From: Asparagopsis taxiformis
Taxonomy: Eukaryota > Rhodophyta > Florideophyceae > Bonnemaisoniales > Bonnemaisoniaceae
DNA: 64,000 bases
Direction of reading: 5' to 3'
Assembly (NCBI GenBank): GCA_030407315.1
Contig: JALQPE010002558.1
Span: 24,787 to 88,786 of the forward strand
Shown piece after piece: positions 40,699 through 51,138 of the stretch. The notes beneath the pieces were generated by a model, which was not told the origin of the DNA, did not search any database, and saw nothing but the letters and a program-made list of their open reading frames with translations. The position numbers were made by a program, and so were the translations under genes. How positions within the stretch are numbered: position 1 is the first letter of the stretch; each line of letters opens with the position of its first letter.

Positions 40699-42417
40699 TC
40701 ATTTCATAGGCTTGATGGATCGGATCACAATACCGCTATACTCAAATTGTTTGCCTTCCTTCAACTCTATTGCTCCTCTCCCCGGCAGGAATCCCATTCG
40801 AAAGTTGGGAACAACCTCATCCTCGTCACTGCTTTCAGAATTAGTGGATGACTTTCCCAGCGCCTGGCCCGAATGAAGTTCGGGCACGCGTTTGGTTTGT
40901 TCAGGGAGCGCTGATGATGCAAAATTTGATGACAAATCCATTGTAATTCGTTGCTGAGGACGAGATGATATATCTGGAACAAGCGCACTGACGTCTTCTT
41001 GACTTCCCGTACGCTGCGCAGCAGTGTCATCGGGATGTTCATTTGTGATCGATACAGGTGTTTCCGCATCTTCTCGGGTAGGCCGAGTGAACAGAGACCG
41101 AAATTTTGATGAACTTGCAGCTGCCGTATTGGTGAAAGGTGCCTTGTTGTTAAGTTTGCGGTCAGCAAGATCCCGGAAAAGAAACATATCCTGGAACAGA
41201 AGTTCTGTCTCAAATTTTTCTACAATTGCAGCTCGGAAGCAGGTTCCGCTAAACTATTACGTCGCGCAGCAACAACAACATTTCTTGCTGCAACATAAGC
41301 ATCGCGTGTTTCGCGGTGTTTTCGCATCCCTTCCTCATTAAATCGCAAGGCAGCTTCTAGGCGTTGCTTGAAACGAGGAAGCAGGCGATCCAAAGCCCAA
41401 AAACATCGACGTGTGGCCGTTTTAGGACGTACCTTGCGGTTGATATCCGATAAATACATGATAGTGGATAAAAGAGTATGGTATTGAAAGTCGTCCAGAA
41501 CAATTTTGACAACTGGGAAGTGGAGGTCCATCTGTACACGGGGAAGATGCTTGAGGGCTTTGAGCTTTTCATCTCTTCCAGGAAAAGCATATGCCAATGC
41601 AGGGCTTTTAGTAATGGCAATTCGCAATTCACCGTCCGTTGGTTCAATAGCTTGTCGGGAACATTCTCGAACGAGACCAGCCCATTGACCTCTTCTTCTT
41701 GTCGAATTTGGGTCAAGAATCCATGACTTTAAATCATTACTAGAATTTCCCGGCTCCCAGTTTAAAACCAAGCCACGCATATATAGTACTTTATGTACAA
41801 TTGGAGAGGATGAATCTTCAATGAAAACTGGTTTCCAGAGATGATTTGTAGAATATACTCGAAGAGAATCCATTCCAAGGGTCGCAGTATAAGGCCTTTC
41901 TCGGACGCTACTTGCATCTTCGTATTGAATGACGACATTTTCGACGTCGATTTGAATATTGTCGACAATTTCGGTGACCACCCTGCATGTGAATCGCCAG
42001 CCCCAACGGGCGACACGACTAGAAGTTAGTGGCGCGTCATTGGCATAAAATGCGGTATCATCAGCAGCAGTGGAAGGATCGGAGGAATCAGCCGAGCGCA
42101 CAGACGACTTTGCATCACGGACAGCTTCATCTGTGGCGAGCTTTGCTGCTTTGAGGCGACGCTCACGAAGTTCAAGGGCGGTCTGGTCACCGTCAGTGAC
42201 TGGGGAAGCGACGACAGTGACGTCATGCATAAAAATGCGTGCAGGAGCAGAGCGCTAAGTCTTCCACGGCACTTCAAGGCGTAGAATCCCGATGTACCTG
42301 CAGTTACAGTGACGGGAAGATCGAGACCTACCGTTTTGAACTGAACGGCCAGTGCATCCGGACGGAGGCACAAATGAGTGAGTTCGAGAGCTCCGCGTCA
42401 GACGCCCACGAAAGCTG
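40699..42417 (-). pseudogene. Captured N-terminal fragment of VPS13 (chorein domain), decayed
   Basis: The fragment encodes about 500 residues of the VPS13 N-terminus: LRPDALA and LPVTVTAGTSGFYALK (the strand-rich chorein start), VPWKT, ENVVIQYEDASS, DFQYHTLLSTIMYLSDINRK and FLFRDLADRKL. Intact VPS13 exceeds 3,000 residues and is a bridge-like lipid transporter at membrane contacts. Here the frame is broken by one-base losses near 42385, 42272 and 41230, and by an in-frame TAG at 42255-42257 directly after VPWKT where the family has Leu. It ends at 40699 without the rest of the protein. It sits between transposase and V-ATPase fragment inside the element, so it is a captured, non-functional piece. 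Confidence 0.82.
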
Positions 42418-42864
42418 ATACCGACCGTGACCGGATCAGCTCAGTTCTGGATCCGTCACGCCTGACACTATCTTCGTCACGTTATTCTCATATTCACCAC
42501 ACAGATTGGTACAACCACATAATCGCTGCTGCGTTGTACCTATCCGCAACTTAAGATAGCTACATGCCTAACCGCTAATCCTTCTTCACATTTCTTATCA
42601 GTCCACTCCAAGCGCTCAGTCTCCCAGTCCTTCTTTGGCCACAGTGCCAGAGCTAATACCCAAGACGAGGCGCCGAAGCAGCAACCCGGCGGTGGCCACC
42701 GCCGGTACAATGCGCGATCCATATACAACTTTGGCCTCTTTGGGCAGACGAGCAAACTCTGGCCTCCGCGTCTCATCACTTACCGATGGCGACTGTAATC
42801 AGCCAAAAAAAAGCTTTCTCGCAAGAATTCCTTCGCCTCATTTAGTCGCCAACGCACAGCTAGG

Positions 42865-43930
42865 ATCGGTTCTCTCTTCCGCTCAGAACATATAACTCTG
42901 GTTCGTCTCTATTTCGATCGCGCTGCAGCCCACGACACTGTTGATGAACTTGGGGAGCTCGGCCTGTGACAATTCAAAAACCTCAATGAAAATCAATCTT
43001 CATTTCAGCGTACCTTCTCCGATAATGTTCGCCGCTGTGATGACATGCTGCGTGTCATCTGCTTCATCATATCAGAGATTGACCGAACCCCCAATTTAAT
43101 TCAGGCCCCCTCTTCCTGAAATGCTCCAGGCAACATGCCTACTTTCCGTCTTGACGATCTTAATGCACACCTCGCAAGTCTTGAGCATTCTTTGGTAGAA
43201 ATGAACGGGAACACTGAAGCCCTTACCTCCCAGTACAACGAAACCGTTGAGTTGCGCTGTGTCCTAGAGCGTACTGCAGAGTTCTTCCGATCTGCTCGGC
43301 AAATTCAAGATCCTTCGCTTCCTAACTCTGCTACAACGAAAGTTCCCGGTTCTGGACTCATTTCAGATGTGATGAACAAGATATCTGCGCTATCAGATAC
43401 TCCTACCATTGTTGTAGATGACTATGCTGATGCATCTCCGTCTTCCTTTGGTGCCGGAATAGGTATACATCAAACGAAGCGTAGCCAGTCAAGCCTCCTG
43501 TCTTTCTTTACAGGTACTATCTCAAGGGAAAAATTTCCGCATTTGAGCACATTCTGTTCCGAGCAACTCACAGGAATTGTATTGTGCGTTATGCCGATGT
43601 CGACGAGAAACTTATTGATCCCGATACCAAGGAGGAGACTGAAAAGAGCGTGTTCATGGTCTTCTTCTCCGGTTCTGCGGTCAGAATGAAAGTAGCAAAG
43701 ATTTATGACGCGTTCAATGCGAACTGCTACTCTGTCCCAGAGGATCATGCAAGCCAGATGGCTGCTTTCAACAAATGCAAAAATCTTCTAAATGAACTTG
43801 AGGCAATCATGTATTCCAGTTCTTCTCACAGACTCGACATCCTCCGAGATGTTAGTCAAAAGATTTGTCATGGCGTGAAAAAGTTAAACGAGACATGGGT
43901 ATCTTCAACACTCTTTTCATTTGAATTTGT
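42865..43930 (+). pseudogene. Captured N-terminal fragment of V-ATPase subunit a, decayed
   Basis: In one frame from 42865 the start of the V0 subunit a cytosolic domain can be followed: GSLFRSE, FDRAAAHDTVDELGELGL, QFKNLNENQSSFQRTF, VRRCDDML, then NGNTEALTSQYNE. The expected initiator Met position is ATC. In-frame TGA codons occur at 42967-42969 and 43117-43119. Near 43534 a T-run is one base short and the frame changes to AFEHILFRATHRNC, then KSVFMVFFSGSAVRMKVAKIYDAF. An intron-like GTATCT...TTGCAG follows KLNETW, so the copy came from genomic DNA. The membrane half (about 400 residues) is missing. The intact protein couples V-ATPase rotation to proton transport. Confidence 0.82.
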
Positions 43931-44389
43931 TCACCTATTGCAGGAGTGTAAATGTCCGTGACGACCTGGATGATGAGGAGAGGCGCAATGAAGCACTGCC
44001 GATTTCGTTCATCACTGCGCGACATGTTTTTACAGCTTTAACGTAGTGCGTTTAGTATGGAAAAAAATGGATGGATACGCTTCTAGCTGAGTTCAACATC
44101 TTTCAGGTTTATGAATATGTATGTGAGCTTCCCTTCCCCTCTTGAATACGGATCCAAACTCAATATTTTATCTATCTGCTATAAGTATAAGTTATGGCAT
44201 TTCACAAACATAAGCCTGAAGTTGGTTCGTTTTCTGCGTTTGAATGGAACTACATCCAAGAACTACAGTCATGACAAGAGAAATCAAAACATGCTGATGA
44301 AGGGTGGTTCCAAGAAGGGTTTACTTAGGTATCGAAGGGATCTAAAACGGTAGATGCGATGTAAGAAATCCAAAAAACCTTCATTAAGC

Positions 44390-45908
44390 CTACAGCTTGC
44401 GCATAAGGATATCTCGGAAGGCCTTACGATCTTCGGCATCCGCAGCTTCTCGCGCTGCCTGAGCAGCAGCTCTCAGCTTTCTCTCGTCAGCTTCAGCTTT
44501 TTGCTGAGCTACATGTGCTGCAAGCTTCTCTTTCTCTAGCTCTATTTTCTTATATTCTAGATCTATTTCTGCTTCTGATTTCTTGCCACTTTGTTGCTGC
44601 GATTCATGTTTTGCTCTCTCGAACTGCAGGATGTCCCTTTCATGCGCCAGCCGGTCCTCACGATATTTTCTTTCCGCTATGTTATTTTCAGCTTCCATTG
44701 AGAGTCTCTTTGCATCTCTCTCGTCTTGTATTGTTGACAGTCTCAATTGGTTTGCTTGGAAGTTTTCCATACTTATGAACAGTGAGGAAAACTCGTCTTG
44801 TTCCCTTCCCCGTTTCAATCCTCTTCGGCGAGTTATATCGACCTCATTGTCGACAATTATTTCTTGACTTGGAGGGCCGGCAGAATGCTCTCCGATTGAA
44901 TGGTCCCGTGCCATCATGTTTTGGACAGCCTGCGAGCGTCTCGTTATCGCCATTGCACAAACTTCTGAGCCTCCAGCTTCAACCTCTTCTCGACACCTCT
45001 CTTCCCGTTCCTGCCTGTCTTTCCGCCGCCTTTTTCTGGTTGATATCATCTCGTATTTTGCTGCACAAACTGAGATATTTTTCAATCGTTAAATCGTCGC
45101 TGTCTACCGGGTTATCTCCTTTCTCGAAGCGAGACATGTTGTTATTAAACCTATCTCTGCAATGAGTCGTATCCGTTTTCCACATTTCCAGTCTTCTATT
45201 TCGGTTTCTACCTCTGAAGCTTGACCTCATCTCGAGGTCTTCCTTGATAGTCTCTCTGAACAACTCAGATCCATTGAGGCTTTTTGCCACTCCCTCAAAT
45301 GCAGCAATGACTCTTCCACGGTTTGCGACATGTGCTTTCTGGTGCAACACTTCCTCCATAAGTATAACATCCAATTCTGTGCTGAAACGCCGCTGCTTTT
45401 TACGCTTCTGCTTATTTCCAACGGTTCGTAGCGATTCCACATCGCTTTCGTCGTTTACAACCAAAACCTCTTCTGCTTCCCTTGGAATCACAGCTCCAGC
45501 ATCTGCACAATGTATAGTTGAATTTACAGTCCTGTTTGCAGCTGTAGATTCACTGAGACTGCTTACGAGGAACACACTTTGGTCTAATGCTTCCGTTTGA
45601 GGACAATGGAGTCGGTTCGGTTGCCTGACAGATACAGTTCCATCATTAGTATTGTCCAGCACTTCTTCATCCATAAACAAATATGGTTCACCATAGTATC
45701 CCGCATATTGAACAGTTGTCTTTCCTCTTGATTCATTCAGTACTACAGGATTGGTACAATACGAATGTCCTTCACTTTCAATCTGTCCTCCAGGTTCTTC
45801 GTTTACCAAGTCGGAAACCTTAATTTGGCGTTTTCCATAGTTTTCCATCTCCTTCACCGTCATTAGCATGTAAATGTCAATCCACGCCTTCCTTTCAGTC
45901 CCCTCCAA
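44390..45908 (-). CDS. Harbinger ORF1: Myb/SANT-like DNA-binding protein (one frame change)
   Basis: The first frame (45908-44979) gives about 300 residues with an acidic N-terminus and a Myb/SANT-like domain near 170-270: RRFSTELDVILMEEVL, VIAAFEGVAKSLNGSELF and DTTHCRDRFNNNMSRFEKGD. A one-base register change near 45010 leads into the second frame (to 44390), a long charged coiled coil (ERKYREDRLAHERDILQFERAKHES, KKIELEKEKLAA) ending DAEDRKAFRDILMRKL. In PIF/Harbinger elements such a protein binds the transposon ends and brings the transposase into the nucleus (established for related elements). The register change suggests the copy may be defective or the sequence has an indel error. Confidence 0.75.
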
Positions 45909-46093
45909 CGCAATTCAATGGTGCCCTCTACAACCAGATATTCTTCTCTTCCATTCGTTTGCCTCTTATAACTTTCCGAATAACGAGCGCTGTATTGGAT
46001 TCGGGATCTGAAAGTGTATTTGCAAACATGTTCCTATGTGCTATTGAAAATTATGGGTTCATCTGGATTCTCCCTCATTCTACCCTTTCCAAA

Positions 46094-46924
46094 CGCGCAT
46101 CCATACAACCATGCTATCACCCATCTGCATAAGGGTGATTTATAGCACTGATGACACTTCTGCTCATTCATTTTATAGAATATCCCACGATGTGTTGCTA
46201 TTCTCACGGAACTGCATTCATTCCGATGAAGAATACCTGCACTGCTGTAGAACCACTGCACAGAATATAGAGAGCAACGGTACGATTTGCAAAGGATTAC
46301 AAATTGATCGCAGATGACGTTAGGTTTGCGTTCTGCACGGCGCACACCAAACGTCATCGTCGATGAATTTCACAACCATGGCTTCTCGGAGTGCTGGACA
46401 AGCAGGCAGTGCTAGTTGCAAAGGCATATCTCACTTCAACTGACTGCCTTTCGAAATTGATTAATTGCTTGCAGCTAAGCTGAGGCCGCAGCTTTTCATC
46501 TGTCTTTGTTGGGATATTCATATAACCAGGCGACATGCCAACTCTAGTGTCTGCGCAGGCACAACATTCTTTATAGTCTAACAGTCTTGGCGTTCGCATG
46601 CAAAGACAGCCAAATGAGATTGATGAGTGCAAAATCTCGCGCAGTGCAGCAGCATATCTCAGGATCTCGATTCGGGGACAACTGTCTTTTACCATAGCGC
46701 GTTACTAGGAGCGAGGCCGTTACGTCACACAATTAAACTTTCGAGCAAAACTTCTACTTCTCTAGCCCTAACATTTACGCTGTAAGATCGTAACCCAGTT
46801 CCCCCCAGGCGTACGTATGCCAAAACTCGGCTCCGTACTGGCACCGCCTGCTGAGCAAAATGCGCCACAAACATTTCCATGCAATTTCCATATATTCCCA
46901 TATGGCAACACCAGAAATCGTCTA
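46094..46924 (-). repeat. Right terminal inverted repeat of the Harbinger element
   Basis: About 831 bp, the reverse complement of 38604-39352 plus a segment of about 80 bp absent from the left copy (near 46510-46590). Its outer end reads CCAGAAATCGTCTA, matching the left outer end inverted. Confidence 0.93.
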
Positions 46925-47952
46925 ATGCAACCCGTTTTAATGATTACCACAGGATGCTTGCTTCGCAAGGTCCACACAGATCCTCTCATTCTGTCGTCAA
47001 AAAGGAGCTATTTAGGATTCGTGAAGTATGATAAACCAGCAACAGTTCGTCTCGAGTTTGTTGCTAGAAGAAATGTGGCCTCTGAGTGTAGATTGAAATC
47101 TCACGACGGCTGCACCGAACATTATAATTTCAAGAGTAATTCAAGTTAAAGTCTGAATGCTTTGCCGTGGGAAGTGTGAAATCATGCCTTTTACAAGAAA
47201 ATAAAGAGAATGGGTCCACTAAAATTGCTCCTACGGCTTTACCAATCGAGGTAACAAAAGTGGCTGCAGGTAAGTAGAATGGGTGCACCCGGAAATCAAA
47301 GCTCCGCCAAATTTTCAGTTTGTGACAGATATTTGAAAGTTCCAACATTGATATTTCGCCACGTTCTTGCGCCATAAACTCGGGTTCTTTTCCTTTCGGA
47401 GACTAATGTACTCTTCATTGCGGACAGTAATTACCAGACACCCCACATCCTGTGCATCACTCGGCATTGAGATGTACTTTTTTTACTCCGTTTCCACGCC
47501 TATACTGCTCTTCGCGAGGCTAATGGAATGGGCTTCAGTGTCTAATACGCGCTGGGTCTCGGCAGTACTGTATTGTGGAATGGAGTTGAAAATTTCAAGT
47601 GGCAAATAATTATAGCACTGCTTTTCTTTACTTTCACGTGGTGTATCATTACATTATTGAACTAAATTTAAGTCCGACACAGTTAACGAACGACATTGGA
47701 GAATTGAAAATAATTGTACTTCTAGTAGTCCGTTTCCGGTCATTCCTAGTGTCTATCGGACAAGTGGCCTCATATGAGGCCACTTTTTACCACTGTAGTT
47801 TAAATTGAAAAAATAAACGAATAGCTCCAATTTTACCACTTGAAGACTCGCCGGCGAGATTAATGATATGGCAGGGCAGAGTGAATGCTGAAATTTTAAT
47901 CCTTCCATCAGCAAACTACGTCAACTCAATCTCGATCCTGAAATCACAAAAA
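46925..47952. other. Spacer between the Harbinger and piggyBac elements
   Basis: About 1 kb with no recognisable gene; short open frames (for example 47367-47609) show no family. It contains a perfect 24-bp palindrome at 47762-47785. The piggyBac left end should lie here but no TTAA-flanked inverted repeat was identified with confidence. Confidence 0.4.
47762..47785. repeat. Perfect 24-bp palindrome
   Basis: AAGTGGCCTCAT is followed directly by its reverse complement ATGAGGCCACTT, then a T-run. It lies about 170 bp upstream of the piggyBac-like frame and could be a structure at the transposon end or a terminator-like hairpin; neither is proven. Confidence 0.9.
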
Positions 47953-50400
47953 ATGGTGAAACCAGTTGATTGTTACCAAGTTGTCGGAAACAGGGTTCTC
48001 GCCCCTGCCAGACAACTGACATCTATCTCCAAATGTCGCAGGATGTATGGCGCCGGATGGAAGACAAAGATGATATCCGGAACTGTCATTCGAGTCATTA
48101 AGGAGAGAGGCAACAAGCGAATGATGACATCTATCGAGGATGAGTGGGAGCTGGCCGATGGTAACAAGGTGACATCCCTGCGTCTCTGCAGTGTGAAGGC
48201 ACCTGCAGGTGATGAAGAAGACCGTGTGACCGAAGGAGGAGATCAAGCTCAAGACACCGGGAGTGACGGGAATGAGGCCGAAAAATCAGATGCAGTCACG
48301 CCGCAAGAGCGTGACTTGAGTACGAGTGTTTAATACTCAGCCATGTGACACTGGATCAACCGATGAGCCGGTTGTCATATGCAATGACGTGGAATGGATT
48401 GTATCTGATGTATCTATGCAAATAAATGGTTGGCGCCCCAATCGGTCGTGGAGGGTGATTGGGTCATTGGATGAGATAATATCTGAAGGGCACGGTCCAT
48501 CAGATATGACACCATATGACTATTTCCAGTGGATGTTTCCGATGGGATTTTTAAGTACTATCGTGTCATACTCCAATTACGAGCTGGAAAAGCGGAATCT
48601 CAAATCGACCTCGCTGGGAGAGATTTTGAAGTATTTGGAGTCATTGTACTCATGTCACGATTTGAGTTCAGTGGTAGGCGCTCTCTCTGGAGTAGTCAAT
48701 CCTGTCGTACCGCCTGGCGGTCCTCGCTGATCGAGCCGTGTCGCTTCCCTATTGGGTACCCACTTACGGGATGTGCCAATCAGAAGGCACCAGCCAACTG
48801 GCGTGTTTCCTATACTTAGGACCAGCTAAGGCTGACAAATAACCCCACCCGGGCCTGTCGGCCCCGGCCAAGACCCCACAAGGGGCAAATTTTAACTTAG
48901 GCTGATCAGCCATACATTACAATGTAAGCCTATGGCAATAACCTCGCGGGTAGGCGAGCGCCAGTAATTGGGTTCTGATTGGTCACTAACTGGATATTTA
49001 TTCCTAACCACTAACCCTAGCTTACAGTAGACTTAGTATAAAACGGCCACTGGAATAGCCAGTAGGCACGGTTTCTAGAGTAACGTAAACTCAAGTGGAA
49101 TTACGACCCACAGGAACAGTGTTCGCATACCTATTGTTCAACCCCTCTCCGGGAAAACCTTAGGGTTAGCCAACAGCTCGACGGATTACGTCATCTTGCT
49201 CCATTAATACGCACCTCGCGTGAGCGCTATAATCGCACAACCCCCTCCGGGTAGCGATACCTTCTCTCTTACGAGACTACCCGCCGGGGTACCTATAAGG
49301 TTCATCTGCTCTACCACTTCCTCTACCGAGGCTCGGGACACCTGTCGGGTGGTTTGCCGCTCTAGCGGATTTTCTACCTGCTACAAATCCGGGACTAAAT
49401 ACATCCCCACACCAATGCTCGGGCACATCATGTCACGCAAACGGTTTGAAGAGCTGAGGCAGTACGTGACATACTCCAAGGTTCGTGACGAAACTGACCG
49501 GTGGGGTGTCATATCTGAGTTTATCACTGCCATCAATGACCACAGAAGCGCTCAGGTATTCCCTTCAGATTCTATATGTGTGGATGAGATTATGTCAAGG
49601 TGGTATGGTCTGGGAGGTGACTAGATCGACTTAGGAATCCCACATTACGTCGCGATGGACCGTAAGCCTGAGAATGGATGTGAGCTGAAAACTGCATCAT
49701 GTGGCAATAGTGGCATCATTCTCAGGATGGATGTCGTGATGTCAGCTGAGGAGACACGTGGAAAAGCATTCGAGTCCGAAACGACGCATGGTGATGCCGT
49801 CACATTAAGGCTCGTCAAACCATGGTTTTATACTCATCGCCTCGTGTGTGCCGATTCATACTTTTCCTCTGTTGAAACGGCAGAAATACTCTTCAAGCAT
49901 GGACTACGTTTCACTGGTGTCGTCAAGAATGCTACAAAGGGATACCCGCTCCAGAATTTCTCCCACTTGGAAGTTACTGGAAAGGGTGAACACGTGTATA
50001 TGGTTGCTAAAGATAGAGATAGTCCGGATCTGATGGCAGTGATGTGGATCGACCGTGACAGAAGGTACTTTATTAGTACAGCCGGTACTACTCAGCCTGG
50101 GACGCCACTATTCCGAGAGCGTTATCGAAGCAGGAATGGCAGGACATGGAAGGAGGAAATTGACATTCAGATCCCACAAGTATGTGAAACATATTATGCG
50201 ACGTGTTCGCAGGTGGACCGTCACAACCGATGTCGCCAAGATGACCTTCTGCTGGAGAAGAAATTTGAGGTCAAACACAGGATAAGCAAAAATAGAGAAT
50301 ATTCCATGGAAAATACCGTATTGTACAGTATAACTAGTCACCATATTTTAGCGGAACGCCCATCCCCAACTGTAGTATACGTGGCAATTCCGAAATTGCA
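47953..50400 (+). pseudogene. PiggyBac-like (DDE_Tnp_1_7) transposase, dead and split by a solo LTR
   Basis: Pieces in changing frames give one transposase: an N-terminal module (TVIRVIKERGNKR, EDEWELADGNKV), the PYDYFQWMFP and LMSRFEFSGRRSLW segment, a solo LTR at 48703-49385, then GTKYIPTPMLGHIMSRKRFEELRQYV, DEIMSRWYGLGGD, IPHYVAMDRKPENG, VCADSYFSSVETAEILF and ATCSQVDRHNRCRQDDL. These are the core motifs of piggyBac-derived transposases, including the D of CADSYFSS. Defects: register changes near 48330 and 48600, an in-frame TAG at 49622-49624 where the family has Trp, and loss of similarity after about 50280, where the family-2 LTR begins at 50401. It cannot make an active enzyme. Confidence 0.85.
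48703..49385 (+). mobile_element. Solo LTR (family 3) in the piggyBac transposase
   Basis: The 683-bp insert begins TGTCGTACC and ends GCTACA, flanked by the exact 5-bp duplication AATCC (48698-48702 and 49386-49390). Removing the insert and one AATCC restores the transposase frame (SQSGTKYIP). A TATA box (TATAAAA) is at about 49037. No internal retrotransposon sequence remains, so this is a solo LTR left by LTR-LTR recombination. Confidence 0.92.
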
Positions 50401-51039
50401 AATATTTACGTTTTCCGCGGAATTCGAATTTCGGCTGACACGACCGGCGACAGCAATGCACGAACATTGCTGGCGCATGCGCGCGCGCAACCGGCACACG
50501 TGTGCAACGAACGTACTGGCAACGGCCAACGGACCAACGGGTCCCTACGTGTGACCCACAAGGTCCTTTCCCATTCGGGGACGTTACGAGCAGTGTTTAC
50601 ACTGTAAAGCGATGCCATCGTGGCTATATAGGTATTGGCATCGTGCCGGGAGGGAAAGGGGACAATACATCGAACGAGCAACGGCTCTAGTCTACGACTG
50701 ACTTCTACGTTTTACGTTTACGTTCACGTTCTGCCTAGCGAGGCTTCGTCTCCGTCGAGCTGCGTACTCCCTACCCATCGCCGCACGTAAGGCTGATTGC
50801 GTGTAGTGCCTCCGGGCTTGGTTGAGAGCGCCTCCGGTGACGTGCCACCTCGTTTACTGAACGTAATCCCCGCGTGGATTGTTGCGTCGTGACGCTCGTG
50901 TCTACTCGCTAACCTATCTCTACCGTCCTACCTAACATACAGTCAAAACACCAGCGGGTGGACTGCTCGTTTCGCTTCGTAAGGACAGCGTGTCCACTAG
51001 CTCGTACCAGCTACTTCGTCACCGAACTATCGTTCCACA
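50401..51039 (+). mobile_element. 5'-truncated family-2 LTR before gag
   Basis: About 640 bp closely matching 1678-2309, with TATATAGG near 50624 and the end GTTCCACA. It is followed by CTGGTCTTCCGACC, where the TGG may start a primer-binding site. The 5' part of the long form (1061-1677) is missing; the piggyBac remnant abuts it. Confidence 0.7.
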
Positions 51040-51138
51040 CTGGTCTTCCGACCTAGAAGTTGCTACGAGCATAACGACAACCAACGAGGTTGAGCTCTTT
51101 TACGTTAACGAAAAGCTACGTGCTACAGACGACGGTCT

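Larger units (their letters stand above)
38604..46924 (+). mobile_element. 8.3-kb PIF/Harbinger transposon carrying captured host gene fragments
   Basis: Inverted repeats at 38604-39352 and 46094-46924 bound an 8,321-bp unit. Inside are a DDE_4-type transposase (39545-40573, plus), a decayed VPS13 N-terminal fragment (minus), a decayed V-ATPase subunit a fragment (plus) and a SANT-type ORF1 (minus). Transposase plus SANT ORF1 is the defining pair of PIF/Harbinger elements. The two middle genes are single-copy housekeeping families elsewhere, are truncated here and carry stops, so I infer capture of genomic DNA. No clean 3-bp target duplication is seen: the bases next to the ends are ATA on the left and TAA on the right. 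Confidence 0.85.

Noticed and set aside
42255..42275. An 18-nt mini-intron in the VPS13 fragment (GTG...TAG)
   Set aside because: The bases encode the conserved VPWKT segment; a nonsense change plus a lost G explains them better.
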